DNA from: Streptomyces sp. CB02980
GTDB taxonomy: Bacteria; Actinomycetota; Actinomycetes; Streptomycetales; Streptomycetaceae
Assembly (NCBI RefSeq): GCF_014451325.2
Contig: NZ_JACSCH020000001.1
Location: 121,102-185,101 of the forward strand
Reading direction: 5' to 3'
DNA: 64,000 nt
Shown here: one piece after another, positions 1 to 7,885 of the stretch
Layout of the letters: the number at the start of each line of letters is the position of its first letter
How positions within the stretch are numbered: the first letter of the stretch is position 1
The notes under the pieces: generated by a model
Databases searched by the model: none
Told to the model about the DNA's origin: nothing
Seen by the model: the letters and a program-made list of their open reading frames with translations, nothing else
Made by a program: the position numbers and the translations under genes

Positions 1-2
1 CC

Positions 3-754
3 ATCCGCAACGCCGCGACGGTCACCTGGTCGGCGGCCACGGCCCAAGGCAACCGGGCCGTGGGCGGAAACGGCGGGGGCGGTGGTGCCGGCAACGCGGC
101 GGGCGGAGGAGGTCTCGGAGGGGAGGGGGACGCGGGGGTCGGTTCGGCAGCGCGGGGGGGGCGAGGGATGCGCCGGAGGCGACGGGGGCCCTCGGGGGCC
201 GATGGTCCGGGTGGCACCGGAGGCGGGGGAAGCGGCGGGGGTGTCTGGAGCGACGGGGTGTTCCACGCGACGGGCGGATTGATCTCGGGGAACTCCGCCG
301 GCGGGAGAATGGGAGGGCCAGGCGGATCAGGGGCGGCCGGGGCGGAGATGCCTCCTGCGGTGCCCACTTCACGACCCAGCCACTCCTCGCCCAGTCCGGC
401 AACACCTTCGCCTCGAGCACGGCCACAGCCGGCCCGGCAGGCGTGAACTACTGCGCCGCGTACGCCACGGGTTGTCCCGGCGGCGCGGGCGGGGGCGGCT
501 TCGGTGGCCCCGCCGGTGCCCTGGGAAAGGGCGGCCATAACAGCGAGGGCGTCTTCGCCGCCGACGGCGGGGCCGGCGCCCAAGGCGGATCCGGAGGCGC
601 CGGGGCCTCGGGCGGTGCCGGAACCGACGGCGACCCAGGAGCCGCCGGCGCCCTCGACCACAACTCAACCCACCTACGCGCTACTTGTAGTACCGCATCA
701 GCTCTCCGTTGGCGCGCAGGTGGTACAGCTGGGTGCTCGAACTCGCGATCATGA
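3..754 (+). pseudogene. 3' part of a glycine-rich surface protein, frame-disrupted
   Basis: The gene enters from outside the window. Its first frame reads a segment with Thr/Ala-rich beta-strand character followed by long GGxG runs, then GGVWSDGVFHATGGLISGNS, a pattern typical of right-handed beta-helix surface proteins. Around 330-360 the reading must shift to another frame, which continues as AHFTTQPLLAQSG and then a second Gly-rich stretch (GGAGGGGFGG) to a stop at 754. The tail overlaps the 3' end of the convergent protease gene. One frameshift in this GC-homopolymer-rich stretch suggests a decayed gene, or a sequencing error. It is probably an exported structural or adhesin-like protein; no catalytic motif is visible. 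Confidence 0.45.
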
Positions 755-2324
755 CCGGGATGGGTCGGCCCGGCAGCCGGAGGTGGCTCACCTGCCCCAC
801 CTCGCCGCTCGGCGTGTGCCGGAAGATCTCTCCATTGTCGAGGAGCTGGTACACGTCCCCGGCGGAGGCGCTGATCTCCAAGGTCCGCAGGTCGGTGTCG
901 ACCGTGTCCCAGGACGCGCCTCCCAAGTGCCGCAGGATCTGACCGCTGGCCAGCCTGAACTGGTACATGACTCCGCCGCCGGCCTCGATCCGGGTGGCGC
1001 CGCTGCCGGCGAAGGCGAGGAACTCCCAGCCGGTCAGGGGCGTGCCGGTGTACCGGAAGATCGCACCCGTGGTGTGCCGCTGGTACAGCTGGTTGCCGTC
1101 GGCGACGATCTGAGTCGTGAACGGGTTGTTGTCCAGGAGCTGCCACCCGGTCATGGGCGTGCCGGTGTACCGGAAGATCGCACCGGAGTTGTGACGCTGG
1201 TAGAGGTTCCCTCCGGACGCGGTGAGCTGCGCGGTGGCGGTGTTGTTGTCCAGCTGCTGCCAGCCCCCCAGCGGGGTGCCGGTGTACCGGAGGATCGCGC
1301 CGCTGGTGTGACGCAGCTGGTACAGCTCGCCTCCGTCGGCGACGATCTGTGTCGTCGTGGGGTTCAGGTCGAGTGCCACCCAACCGATCATGGGCGTTCC
1401 GGTGTACTCGAAGACCGCGCCCGTGCTGTGGCGCTGGTAGAGCCGGTTGCCTGACGCGGCGAGCTGGACGGTGGCCGGGTTGCCGTCGAGCTGCTGCCAG
1501 TAGAGGCTGCGCGCGCGCCTCTTGTCGTTCGCCGTCGGCACCCGCCTCAGGGTGTTGGGATCGAAGAACGCCCACATGACGTCATGCTGCATGCCGACTC
1601 CGGCCGCGTGCCGCATGCCGATGAGATGGCCGATCTCGTGGAGGGCGACGCTCTCCACGTCGAAGCAGTCGGGCTCGGCCCCTATGCGCCACTTGTGCTC
1701 GTCCTTGTCGAAGTGGAGCGGCTTGGGCATATCGGGCGTCCCGCACCCCGGCGGCGGGAAGGAATGTGCGTGGCGTGGGCCTACCAGGAGGGGGTAGTCG
1801 GGGTCGTTCGCCGGAACCCAACTGACCATGAAGTCGGGGTTGGCCCCCGAGGACACCTCGGTGAACGTGATGGGGAGGAGGGCTTGCCACGTGGCAAACG
1901 CGGTCCGCACGGCGGTGAACTCGTCGTCACCGGGTATCTGAACGGTCCCCGCGCCGAACGCGTAGGTGAAGTGGTTCTTGTCCCAGGCGCACATGGGCCC
2001 GTTGACGCTGTGGAGGATGGGCTCTCCGATCGCGCGGAAGACCGGGTCCGGGTCACCCATGAACCCGCAGCGGGACTTCAGCATGACCTCGCGCGTCCGT
2101 TCGTCGAACGAACCCGTAGGCGTGAGCGCGCTGTGCTCCTGGAACCTGGCCAGGGCCAGTGAGGTGATGTTGTCGAGGCGCCCGGCTTCGTAGGAGTGCG
2201 CCGGAAGGTACCCCAGCTCTTCCAGGAACTTCTGAACGTACTCGAAGCCGTCCTGCCTCTTGCCGGGTTTGGTGATGGCGACACCGGTGATGGTAGGTCT
2301 CGACTCGGTTGTGTGCTGTCCCAT
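681..2324 (-). CDS. Matrixin-like zinc metalloprotease with C-terminal repeat domain
   Basis: The product is 547 aa. Residues about 25-85 resemble a peptidoglycan-binding-like propeptide helix bundle and end in KSRCGFMGDPD, which looks like the cysteine switch (PRCGxPD) of matrix metalloprotease propeptides, with Cys86 as the candidate zinc ligand. The catalytic domain follows: HEIGHLIGMRH at 229-239 gives H229, E230, H233 and H239, and a Met-turn candidate lies at DVM 248-250. From about 281 to the end are six or so repeats of about 40 aa with LYQ(R/L)H-TGAIFRYTGTP cores, a tectonin/tachylectin-like propeller probably used for glycan or surface binding. A GGAGGA ribosome site precedes the ATG. 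No signal peptide is visible, so the export route is unclear. Confidence 0.88.
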   Translation of the reverse strand: MGQHTTESRPTITGVAITKPGKRQDGFEYVQKFLEELGYLPAHSYEAGRLDNITSLALARFQEHSALTPTGSFDERTREVMLKSRCGFMGDPDPVFRAIGEPILHSVNGPMCAWDKNHFTYAFGAGTVQIPGDDEFTAVRTAFATWQALLPITFTEVSSGANPDFMVSWVPANDPDYPLLVGPRHAHSFPPPGCGTPDMPKPLHFDKDEHKWRIGAEPDCFDVESVALHEIGHLIGMRHAAGVGMQHDVMWAFFDPNTLRRVPTANDKRRARSLYWQQLDGNPATVQLAASGNRLYQRHSTGAVFEYTGTPMIGWVALDLNPTTTQIVADGGELYQLRHTSGAILRYTGTPLGGWQQLDNNTATAQLTASGGNLYQRHNSGAIFRYTGTPMTGWQLLDNNPFTTQIVADGNQLYQRHTTGAIFRYTGTPLTGWEFLAFAGSGATRIEAGGGVMYQFRLASGQILRHLGGASWDTVDTDLRTLEISASAGDVYQLLDNGEIFRHTPSGEVGQVSHLRLPGRPIPVMIASSSTQLYHLRANGELMRYYK

Positions 2325-2503
2325 GGCGGACTCCTCCGGTGTCGACGGGAATCGAACCGAGTCCTGCAGGAACGGGGTACACGTTCAGTCTCCTGCGGGG
2401 CGACACCCCCCGCAATCCGGTGTGGCCACGCGTCTTCTTCCGCCCCGCGGCGTGCGTCGCGGCCCCCGTGGCGCTGCATCTTGCTGCATGTCATGCGCGA
2501 GCC

Positions 2504-2825
2504 TCAACCGCGCTTCCACGTGATGGCAGCCGGCACCCCCAGCAGCGCGCGGAGGTACACCGCAGACCCCCCGCGTACATCCAGCGGACCCATGCCCAAC
2601 CAAGGGCGCAACGGATGCCGTCGTGCTGGTAGTCCCGCAACGCAGCCGCAGTGGAGTGCTGCTTCACGTCGGCCGGGGCCGCCGCGATCATGTTCAGCGC
2701 CGCGTCGAGACGAGCAGTCTGCTCGACGGAGAGGGCGCGGACCTGGGTCTCGGCCGGCTCAATGAAGACGATTCGCCCGAACCGCCAGGCAGGATCGAGC
2801 GTCCGCCTCAGTGCAGTTGGTCGTC
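2504..2825 (-). pseudogene. Relic of a small hypothetical gene
   Basis: On the minus strand a codon-biased frame reads LDPAWRFGRIVFIEPAETQ, then VEQTARLDAALNMIAAAP and ADVKQHSTAAALRDYQHDG. After about 2600 the sensible reading moves to another frame ending VYLRALLGVPAAITWKRG and a stop at 2504. No plausible start codon precedes the first part. This looks like a helical protein gene broken by a frameshift and loss of its 5' end. I do not recognise the family. Confidence 0.35.
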
Positions 2826-2902
2826 AGACGGAATCGGCTCCGCCACTGACCGGGGCTGACGGGCCGCTGACGCTTGCGGCTGAGGCGGCGTGCGGTGCTC
2901 GT

Positions 2903-2932
2903 GGCAGGATCCCCGGCATGAGCGACTGGGGG
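2903..2932 (+). repeat. Copy 1 of a 30-bp repeat centred on an ATG
   Basis: This 30-bp segment matches 3520-3549 at 25 of 30 positions. Both copies contain ATGAG(C/T)GA(C/G)TGGGGG, which reads MS(D/E)WG, and both reach CCTGA soon afterwards. The two copies lie about 600 bp apart and flank the SLATT-like gene. They could be decayed starts of a duplicated gene or part of a regulatory element. Confidence 0.5.
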
Positions 2933-2973
2933 ATCCGCCCTGATCACTGTCGGAATGGCCATCTTGGGCAGCA

Positions 2974-3489
2974 TCACGACCGCGTGCCGCCCTCGGCATC
3001 TCCTGTGTGGGTCGCGATGGCCTTTGTCCGGCACGCGAGCAGACTGCGGAGAGCTTCTGACCCAGCTTCGTTGCGCATCTGCTCCTCGTGAACGAGGAGC
3101 CATCGCGCTCCCGCTTCGACCTCAGCCCACGCCAGTCGGCTGCGCCGGTTCTCGGCGCGTCTTACGTCACTGCGAAGAAAGCCCGCCCCTGCTGCGAATC
3201 CTGCGGACACAAGGGCCAGCAGTGCCGCTGGAACACGGGCATCCGGCGATGACAACCCAGCAGCGCCGGAAAGCGCGGCAAGCACCGCAGCGGGGAAACC
3301 GAGCGTGACATCCATGAGAGACCAGAAACGGATGCGATGGTGGGCAGCGCGTTCCAGCCGTTCCGCTTCAGCCAGCACACGCTCGACCTCAGCTCGGAGG
3401 AGCGCCCCCTGCCCCTGCCGACTACCCGGATGCTGCCTGTTGTCACCAGCCACGAGCTCATGATGGCCCGGAATCCGAGCAGTGATCAC
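2974..3489 (-). CDS. SLATT-like two-transmembrane protein
   Basis: The C-terminal 130 residues are well formed: a charged helix (LLRAEVERVLAEAERLERAA), two adjacent hydrophobic segments (TLGFPAAVLAALSGAAGL and VPAALLALVSAGFAAGAGFL), then a basic amphipathic helix starting DVRRAENRRSRLAWAEVEAG. This is the architecture of SLATT (SMODS/SLOG-associating two-TM effector) proteins, which act as membrane-disrupting effectors in nucleotide-signalling immune systems. No SMODS, SLOG or CD-NTase gene is adjacent. The frame stays open upstream to 3807, but that part lacks coding character and overlaps the start of the next gene on the other strand. I place the start at GTG 3489; GTG 3453 is an alternative. 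Confidence 0.6.
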   Translation of the reverse strand: MITARIPGHHELVAGDNRQHPGSRQGQGALLRAEVERVLAEAERLERAAHHRIRFWSLMDVTLGFPAAVLAALSGAAGLSSPDARVPAALLALVSAGFAAGAGFLRSDVRRAENRRSRLAWAEVEAGARWLLVHEEQMRNEAGSEALRSLLACRTKAIATHTGDAEGGTRS

Positions 3490-3519
3490 CGAGCCACGCT
3501 CGTGCCGTCGGTCGAAGCT

Positions 3520-3549
3520 GGCAAGATCACCGACATGAGTGAGTGGGGG
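3520..3549 (+). repeat. Copy 2 of a 30-bp repeat centred on an ATG
   Basis: This is the partner of 2903-2932 (25 of 30 identical). Here the ATG opens a seven-codon ORF, MSEWGVP, before a TGA. On the other strand the repeat lies just upstream of the SLATT-like gene's start, inside its presumed promoter region. Confidence 0.5.
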
Positions 3550-3672
3550 GTGCCCTGACCCCTGCCGGGTCGGCCACCGTGGGCAGCGCTGTAGCGGAGT
3601 TCCCCAAGGAGCGTCGCCGTACCGCTGCCTATAGCATGGAAGTTGACACCTTGCTGGATTGGAGGAGTCGAA

Positions 3673-4158
3673 ATGGTAGAGATGGTGAATATTCAGTCCT
3701 TCAATCGTCAGGACATGTACGTTCAGTCGCATAATTTTGAAGGTGAACTGAATCCGTTCGATCCGAACAGGAAGTCCCGCTTCGTCTTCCAAGTCGAGCG
3801 CGGCCAAGCGTTCGACGGCACGGAGACTGTACCGACAGTCCGCTTCAAGTCCGTCCGTCTGGACGAGGGAAATTTCTACCTACGCCATCGGAACTTCCGG
3901 CTCTATCTTGAGGCGTGGAACCCCGCCACGCCGGTCGACGTCTTCGCCGACGATTCACTCTACTTCGTGCGTGGCGGCAAGTCTGGAAACGTGGATGCCG
4001 GCTGGATCTCCTTCCAGTCGTTCAACTTCCGCGACCGATGGATCCGGCACCGCGACTATCACGTCTACGTCGAATCCCTCGGCGTCAACCCGGCTTCGGC
4101 AAGGGAAGACGCCACATTCAAGATGGTGCCGACAAGCTGGTTCTTCTTGGAGCCGTAG
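3673..4158 (+). CDS. AbfB-like beta-trefoil protein
   Basis: The protein is 161 aa and starts at ATG 3673, just after GGAGG at 3661; an upstream in-frame start at 3643 lacks such a site. Two similar blocks, VRFKSVRLDEGNFYLRHRNF and SFQSFNFRDRWIRHRDYHVY, match the repeated (S/R)F.S.N(Y/F)...(L/I)RHR signature of AbfB arabinose-binding trefoil domains. In known enzymes AbfB is a C-terminal carbohydrate-binding module; here it stands alone with no catalytic domain and no signal peptide. Base composition is less GC-rich than its neighbours (many AAT, TTT and TCG codons), which hints at transfer. Confidence 0.75.
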   Translation: MVEMVNIQSFNRQDMYVQSHNFEGELNPFDPNRKSRFVFQVERGQAFDGTETVPTVRFKSVRLDEGNFYLRHRNFRLYLEAWNPATPVDVFADDSLYFVRGGKSGNVDAGWISFQSFNFRDRWIRHRDYHVYVESLGVNPASAREDATFKMVPTSWFFLEP

Positions 4159-4361
4159 ATCGGCTTACTCGCAACCAGCCGCTGAACAGGTCCTGTTCTC
4201 GCATAGCTGCGGACACGTGGTGGCATCCGGGCGGCGCTTGGTGGCGTCGGCAACATCACCGACCCGGATGGAGGGTCAGCTCGTCACGCGGATCCCTTCC
4301 CCGACCGGATGGAAGCCCTCGTGGAGGAGCTCATCGAACTCGCCGATCCGGCCGCGGCGTC

Positions 4362-4593
4362 CCCAGGGACCGGGACTTCGGACGCCTTGCTGTTGGCCGG
4401 TTCGTGCACGACTCTGGCGTACCTGACCGGCCCGGTGACAGGGTGAACGGCACGCGGCCTTCCGCACCGCTCGCCCGCGGACCTGGCCGTCGGCCCTGCT
4501 CCGCGACGCCCGCGGCAGTCATGGCCGCGCCTGCCTCCCGGCTCCCCACGGGAGGCCATAGGTGCGCTTGGGGAGGCCAGCTCACCACGAAGA
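4362..4593. repeat. Dispersed repeat of about 230 bp, copy 1
   Basis: The stretch from CAGGGACCG near 4365 through CTCACCACGAAG recurs at 40519-40752 in the same orientation, by eye about 88-90% identical over the core. No ORF is conserved in a single frame with Streptomyces codon bias, so it is probably not a protein domain. The rest of 4159-4644 holds nothing else that I can support. It may be a miniature element, a fragment of a mobile element, or a conserved non-coding unit. Confidence 0.75.
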
Positions 4594-4644
4594 CATGTCA
4601 GAGTGCCCAATGCCACCGTGAACGGGCATGGTGACACCCGTCTT

Positions 4645-5151
4645 TCAGGCGAGGTTGATCGTGAAGCGCCTCGTGCCGGGAGCGATCGTTTCGGCGTGGA
4701 TGGAGCCGCGAGCCCGGTTGTATTTGCCGGTACCGCCAGTGATGCCGTTGTCGAACGAGGGGGGAGGGCCCGGGTTGAGATGGCCGAAGACCATCCCCTG
4801 CACCGAGAGCTGGCCACCCGGGAGGGTGTAGGTCACGACGCACACCTCCGCTCCGCCGTTGTCGACCCGGGTGGTGTCGCAGGTGCCGCCGGTCTCGCCG
4901 ACCTGCTTGCCGTCCTGGTCGGAAAGGATCGAGCGGAAGACGGTCCGATCGCCCTGGGCGGGGGCACCGCCGGGGTTGACGGGGAAGCGCGTCTGCTCCG
5001 CGAGCCGACCGATGAGGATGATGACCTTGTCTTTGCCCTTGGCGTGGACCGAATCGGTGCCGGCCGCGCCAGCGGCCGCGACAGGGGCGCCGACGAGAAG
5101 GGCGACCAGCGCAGTGGCCGTTCCAAGACAGGCTGCTCTGATGGGGCGCAT
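4645..5151 (-). CDS. Secreted allene-oxide-cyclase-barrel-like protein
   Basis: ATG 5151 is preferred over ATG 5178 because AGGAG sits seven bases upstream of it. The 168-aa product opens with a signal peptide (MRPIRAACLGTATALVALLV, then GAPVAAAGAAG). The mature part carries GDRTVFRSILSDQDGKQVGE, CVVTYTLPGGQLSVQGMV and the closing NGITGGTGKYNRARGSIHAE. This is the allene oxide cyclase/dirigent-like barrel pattern (the GGTG.Y...G motif) common in secreted actinobacterial proteins. Two cysteines (CDTT, EVCVV) could form a disulfide. The substrate in bacteria is unknown; activity is not implied. Confidence 0.8.
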   Translation of the reverse strand: MRPIRAACLGTATALVALLVGAPVAAAGAAGTDSVHAKGKDKVIILIGRLAEQTRFPVNPGGAPAQGDRTVFRSILSDQDGKQVGETGGTCDTTRVDNGGAEVCVVTYTLPGGQLSVQGMVFGHLNPGPPPSFDNGITGGTGKYNRARGSIHAETIAPGTRRFTINLA

Positions 5152-5675
5152 GAAGTTGCTCCTGAGATTGATGCTCATGGATGGTCCGGTGACACATCCA
5201 TAGCCTCAGCTCCGCCTCGCCCAGCGCGATCACCGGAAGATCCGACCGATCGGACGCGCCCGGCCGAGAGGCGACGGCCCGCCCGACCACGGTCTTCACG
5301 GCACCGGCGTCCCCTCATCACGCAGCGCACGTCCTGACCCGGACATCCGCCGGCCATACGCGGTGGCCGGCCCACGCAACGCCTTCGACGCACCCGACCG
5401 GCCACACGCCGGTGCCCCCGTCTTCCGCTGGGGACGTCGCGGAAGACGGGGGCACCCCTGGGTGGGGTCAGCGGGCGGTGGTGGTGGCCCCAGGACTCGG
5501 TGTCCACGGTGCGGCCACGATCGTCACGCAGTCCGCCCCGTGACGACCCTGGCGGTTACGGCCGGACGAATTCTCTTTCGGCATCGGACCGTTCATGACG
5601 ACGTCTCACGGCACCGTGATCCCCCAGCCGAGATCATGTGAAGACGCCGCCCAGGGCGCCCTCACAGGCTGACCT
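5152..5675. other. Intergenic region, no gene seen
   Basis: No frame shows convincing coding bias or a ribosome site. The only strong structure is the hairpin at 5411-5456. Confidence 0.6.
5411..5456 (-). terminator. Perfect 18-bp stem hairpin
   Basis: GGTGCCCCCGTCTTCCGC at 5411-5428 is repeated as its exact reverse complement at 5439-5456, around a 10-nt loop. It lies about 220 bp downstream of the DUF4157 gene that ends at 5676. A factor-independent terminator without a long U-run is the likely role, as is usual in Streptomyces. Confidence 0.7.
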
Positions 5676-7130
5676 CTACAGGTTCTTCAGCCTGCGCTCC
5701 AGTTCCTTGACGTCGATGGCCCGGGGGTCGCTCGAACTCACGTCGTTGCCGTTGGCGTCCGTCAGGGGGTCCGCGAATTCTGCGATGCGGGGAGAGGTGT
5801 CCCCGCGTTGCGCGGCTCCCCTGACGTAGTCCATGAGCGAGCGCGATGTCGGGGTGATGGCTCCTGTGGCGGTCATTCCGGGGTCGAACCTGTCGGAGAT
5901 GCTTCGGTTCGTGCTGGCGTCGCCGCCCCGCAGGTTGGTGATGGTGTCCGCCGTGCTGTGTGCCGCGTCATGGAGGAACTTCACATAGCTCTTGATCTTT
6001 CCCACGACCTGCGCGGAAGTGCCGGACTTCGTTCCGAGCGCCTTGAGGTCGCTCACGTTGACGCTGTCGTCGTACATCGCGCCGAGCGTGGATATCTCCT
6101 TCCGTAGTTTGAAGGCCCGCTCCGACGCGGCTGTCGCCTTCTGGCCCCCTCCAGTGAGGTTGACCAGGCCGTTGATGATGGTGCTGCCGAAGGTGGCGGA
6201 CTTGCGGATCGCGCTGTCGAGCAATTCGTACGTCCCCTGGTACGAGAGGCGGTGATTGCGGTCTACCTCCATGTCCTGAAGATGATATTTGCCGGTCTTG
6301 TCCTTTGCTTTGCCGACGTAGTTCTCGTAGGGGTTGAGCGTGCGTGACGAGGTGGCGGGCGTCCTTCCGGTGAGGCCGTTCGTCAGCGACTCACCCATGG
6401 AGGGGCGAGAGGCGTAGAAACTCTTCGCTTTACCGGATTTCCCTCGCTGGACCACCGTCCCGACGGGTGCGGCGGAGGACTCTCCCCGAGACTTCCGCTG
6501 CACGGGACGCGAGGCGCGCATGACGGTTCGCGCGTTGGCTTCGGCTTCGCGCTCGAATCGGTCGGACGGGTCGGAGACCTTGAGCCCCGAACCGTTGTCG
6601 GTGCCGGCGACGGGCCCCAGCCGCTGCTGGATGACATGGGTGAGCTCATGGGCGAGGGTGTGCTTGTCGCCGCCGCCGTCGCCGATGACGACGTGGTTGC
6701 CACTGGTGTAGGCGCGGGCACCGACTTCGGCGGCGGAGGCCTTGGCGGCGGCGTCGGCGTGGACGCGGACGTCGGAGAAGTCCGCGCCGAGACGGGTTTC
6801 CATGTCGGTCCGGGTGGCGTCGTCCAAGGGGCGTCCGGCGGTACGGAGCACGTCGTGGACGGCGGAGCGCTGCACAGCGGGCGCCGACCGCTCGGTCTGC
6901 TGATGCCCGCAGCCCGCGCCGTGCTGGTGCTGTTCCTGGGCCCACGGGTGTCCGGCCTCGCGGAGCATCTGGAGGACCGCGGCATTGCCCGCGGCCGCTT
7001 GCAACGCCACCAGCCCCGCGGGCATTCTCGCGGGCCGAGCCTGCGGGGCGGCTTGGTGCGGCCGCTCGCGTCCTTGAACGCCGGCTGTCCGCGCCAGGCC
7101 GCTGCGGGGGTGACTAGGCGGCAGGGTCAT
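5676..7130 (-). CDS. DUF4157 (eCIS core domain) protein, candidate injection-system cargo
   Basis: The 484-aa product starts with a basic Ala/Pro/Gln-rich tail carrying VALQAAAGNAAVLQMLREAG (about 41-60) and EQHQHGAGCGHQ. The DUF4157 domain (about 92-175) has GADFSDVRVHADAAA, ARAYTSGNHVVIGDG and the zincin-like HELTH at 161-165. DUF4157 proteins are linked to extracellular contractile injection systems, as cargo or cargo adaptors. The C-terminal 220 aa contain NPYENYVGKAK, then DRNHRLS (290-296) and helices, and share these landmarks with the second DUF4157 protein at 11091-12569. No tail-sheath, tube, baseplate or ATPase gene lies in the window. The ribosome site is weak (AAAGG). Function of the C-terminus is unknown. 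Confidence 0.85.
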   Translation of the reverse strand: MTLPPSHPRSGLARTAGVQGRERPHQAAPQARPARMPAGLVALQAAAGNAAVLQMLREAGHPWAQEQHQHGAGCGHQQTERSAPAVQRSAVHDVLRTAGRPLDDATRTDMETRLGADFSDVRVHADAAAKASAAEVGARAYTSGNHVVIGDGGGDKHTLAHELTHVIQQRLGPVAGTDNGSGLKVSDPSDRFEREAEANARTVMRASRPVQRKSRGESSAAPVGTVVQRGKSGKAKSFYASRPSMGESLTNGLTGRTPATSSRTLNPYENYVGKAKDKTGKYHLQDMEVDRNHRLSYQGTYELLDSAIRKSATFGSTIINGLVNLTGGGQKATAASERAFKLRKEISTLGAMYDDSVNVSDLKALGTKSGTSAQVVGKIKSYVKFLHDAAHSTADTITNLRGGDASTNRSISDRFDPGMTATGAITPTSRSLMDYVRGAAQRGDTSPRIAEFADPLTDANGNDVSSSDPRAIDVKELERRLKNL

Positions 7131-7323
7131 GGCGTTTGCCTTTCGAGAGCGGGGTGGCTGCTTGCCCAGCCGCTGCCCCGTCAGGGCCCCTCACATCGGT
7201 GACGCGTCGTGACACGGCGAGGTGATCGGGCGATGTGAGGCAGTATCAACGAACCCGTTGTCGTATGGCTGACGTCCGGCTAACGCTCCGCCATCGGGGG
7301 CGAGCGCGGCATCGCAACCGCCC

Positions 7324-7700
7324 GTGTGGAGGCGCGCGCAGCAGGCGATCGCGCCAAGGGGCGGGCGCCGAACCCGAAGAGGGCGTCCCCGCAAGCGGCC
7401 GGACAGAGTGCGTGCCGACAAGGCGTACGGCTCCCGGAAGAACCGTGCCTACCTGCGCCGACATGGGATCCGGTGCACGATCCCGGAGAAGAAGGACCAG
7501 GTTCGCAACCGTAAGAAGTTCGGCTCCCGCGGTGGCAGGCCGCCGACGTTCGACAAGGCCGACCACCGCGAGAGGCACGCGGTCGAATGCGGGATCAATC
7601 GCCTCAAGCGCCACCGGGCCGTGGCCACGAGATACGACAAACTCGCCGTCCGCTACGAAGCAACCGTGCTGGTCGCGGCCATCAATGAGTGGCTGTGCCC
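7324..7700 (+). pseudogene. IS5-family transposase, C-terminal fragment
   Basis: The frame reads [20 protein letters not shown], then [18 protein letters not shown] and [20 protein letters not shown], the end of the DDE domain with its final Glu (E in [11 protein letters not shown]). The N-terminal half and first catalytic Asp are missing, and the frame runs past the usual end into unrelated sequence. Flanks at 7200-7320 carry only debris. Confidence 0.8.
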
Positions 7701-7885
7701 CCGCGGCCGCAGCAGCCTTCAGTTAACCCTTTGCCGAGGAGCCGATAGACCAGCTAGGTTCTCCCAGCCGTCCATAGTGATCCGGACCGGCACTGTCGAC
7801 GAGGAGGTGTGGAGCACATGCGCAGGAGTGCCCAGCAGTTGAGCCCGCGTACTGACCTTTGCCACCTCCTCACGACGGAGACACC

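Noticed and set aside
3490..3807. N-terminal extension of the SLATT-like gene
   Set aside because: The frame is open but has no coding bias, overlaps the start of the AbfB-like gene on the other strand, and adds no family sequence.
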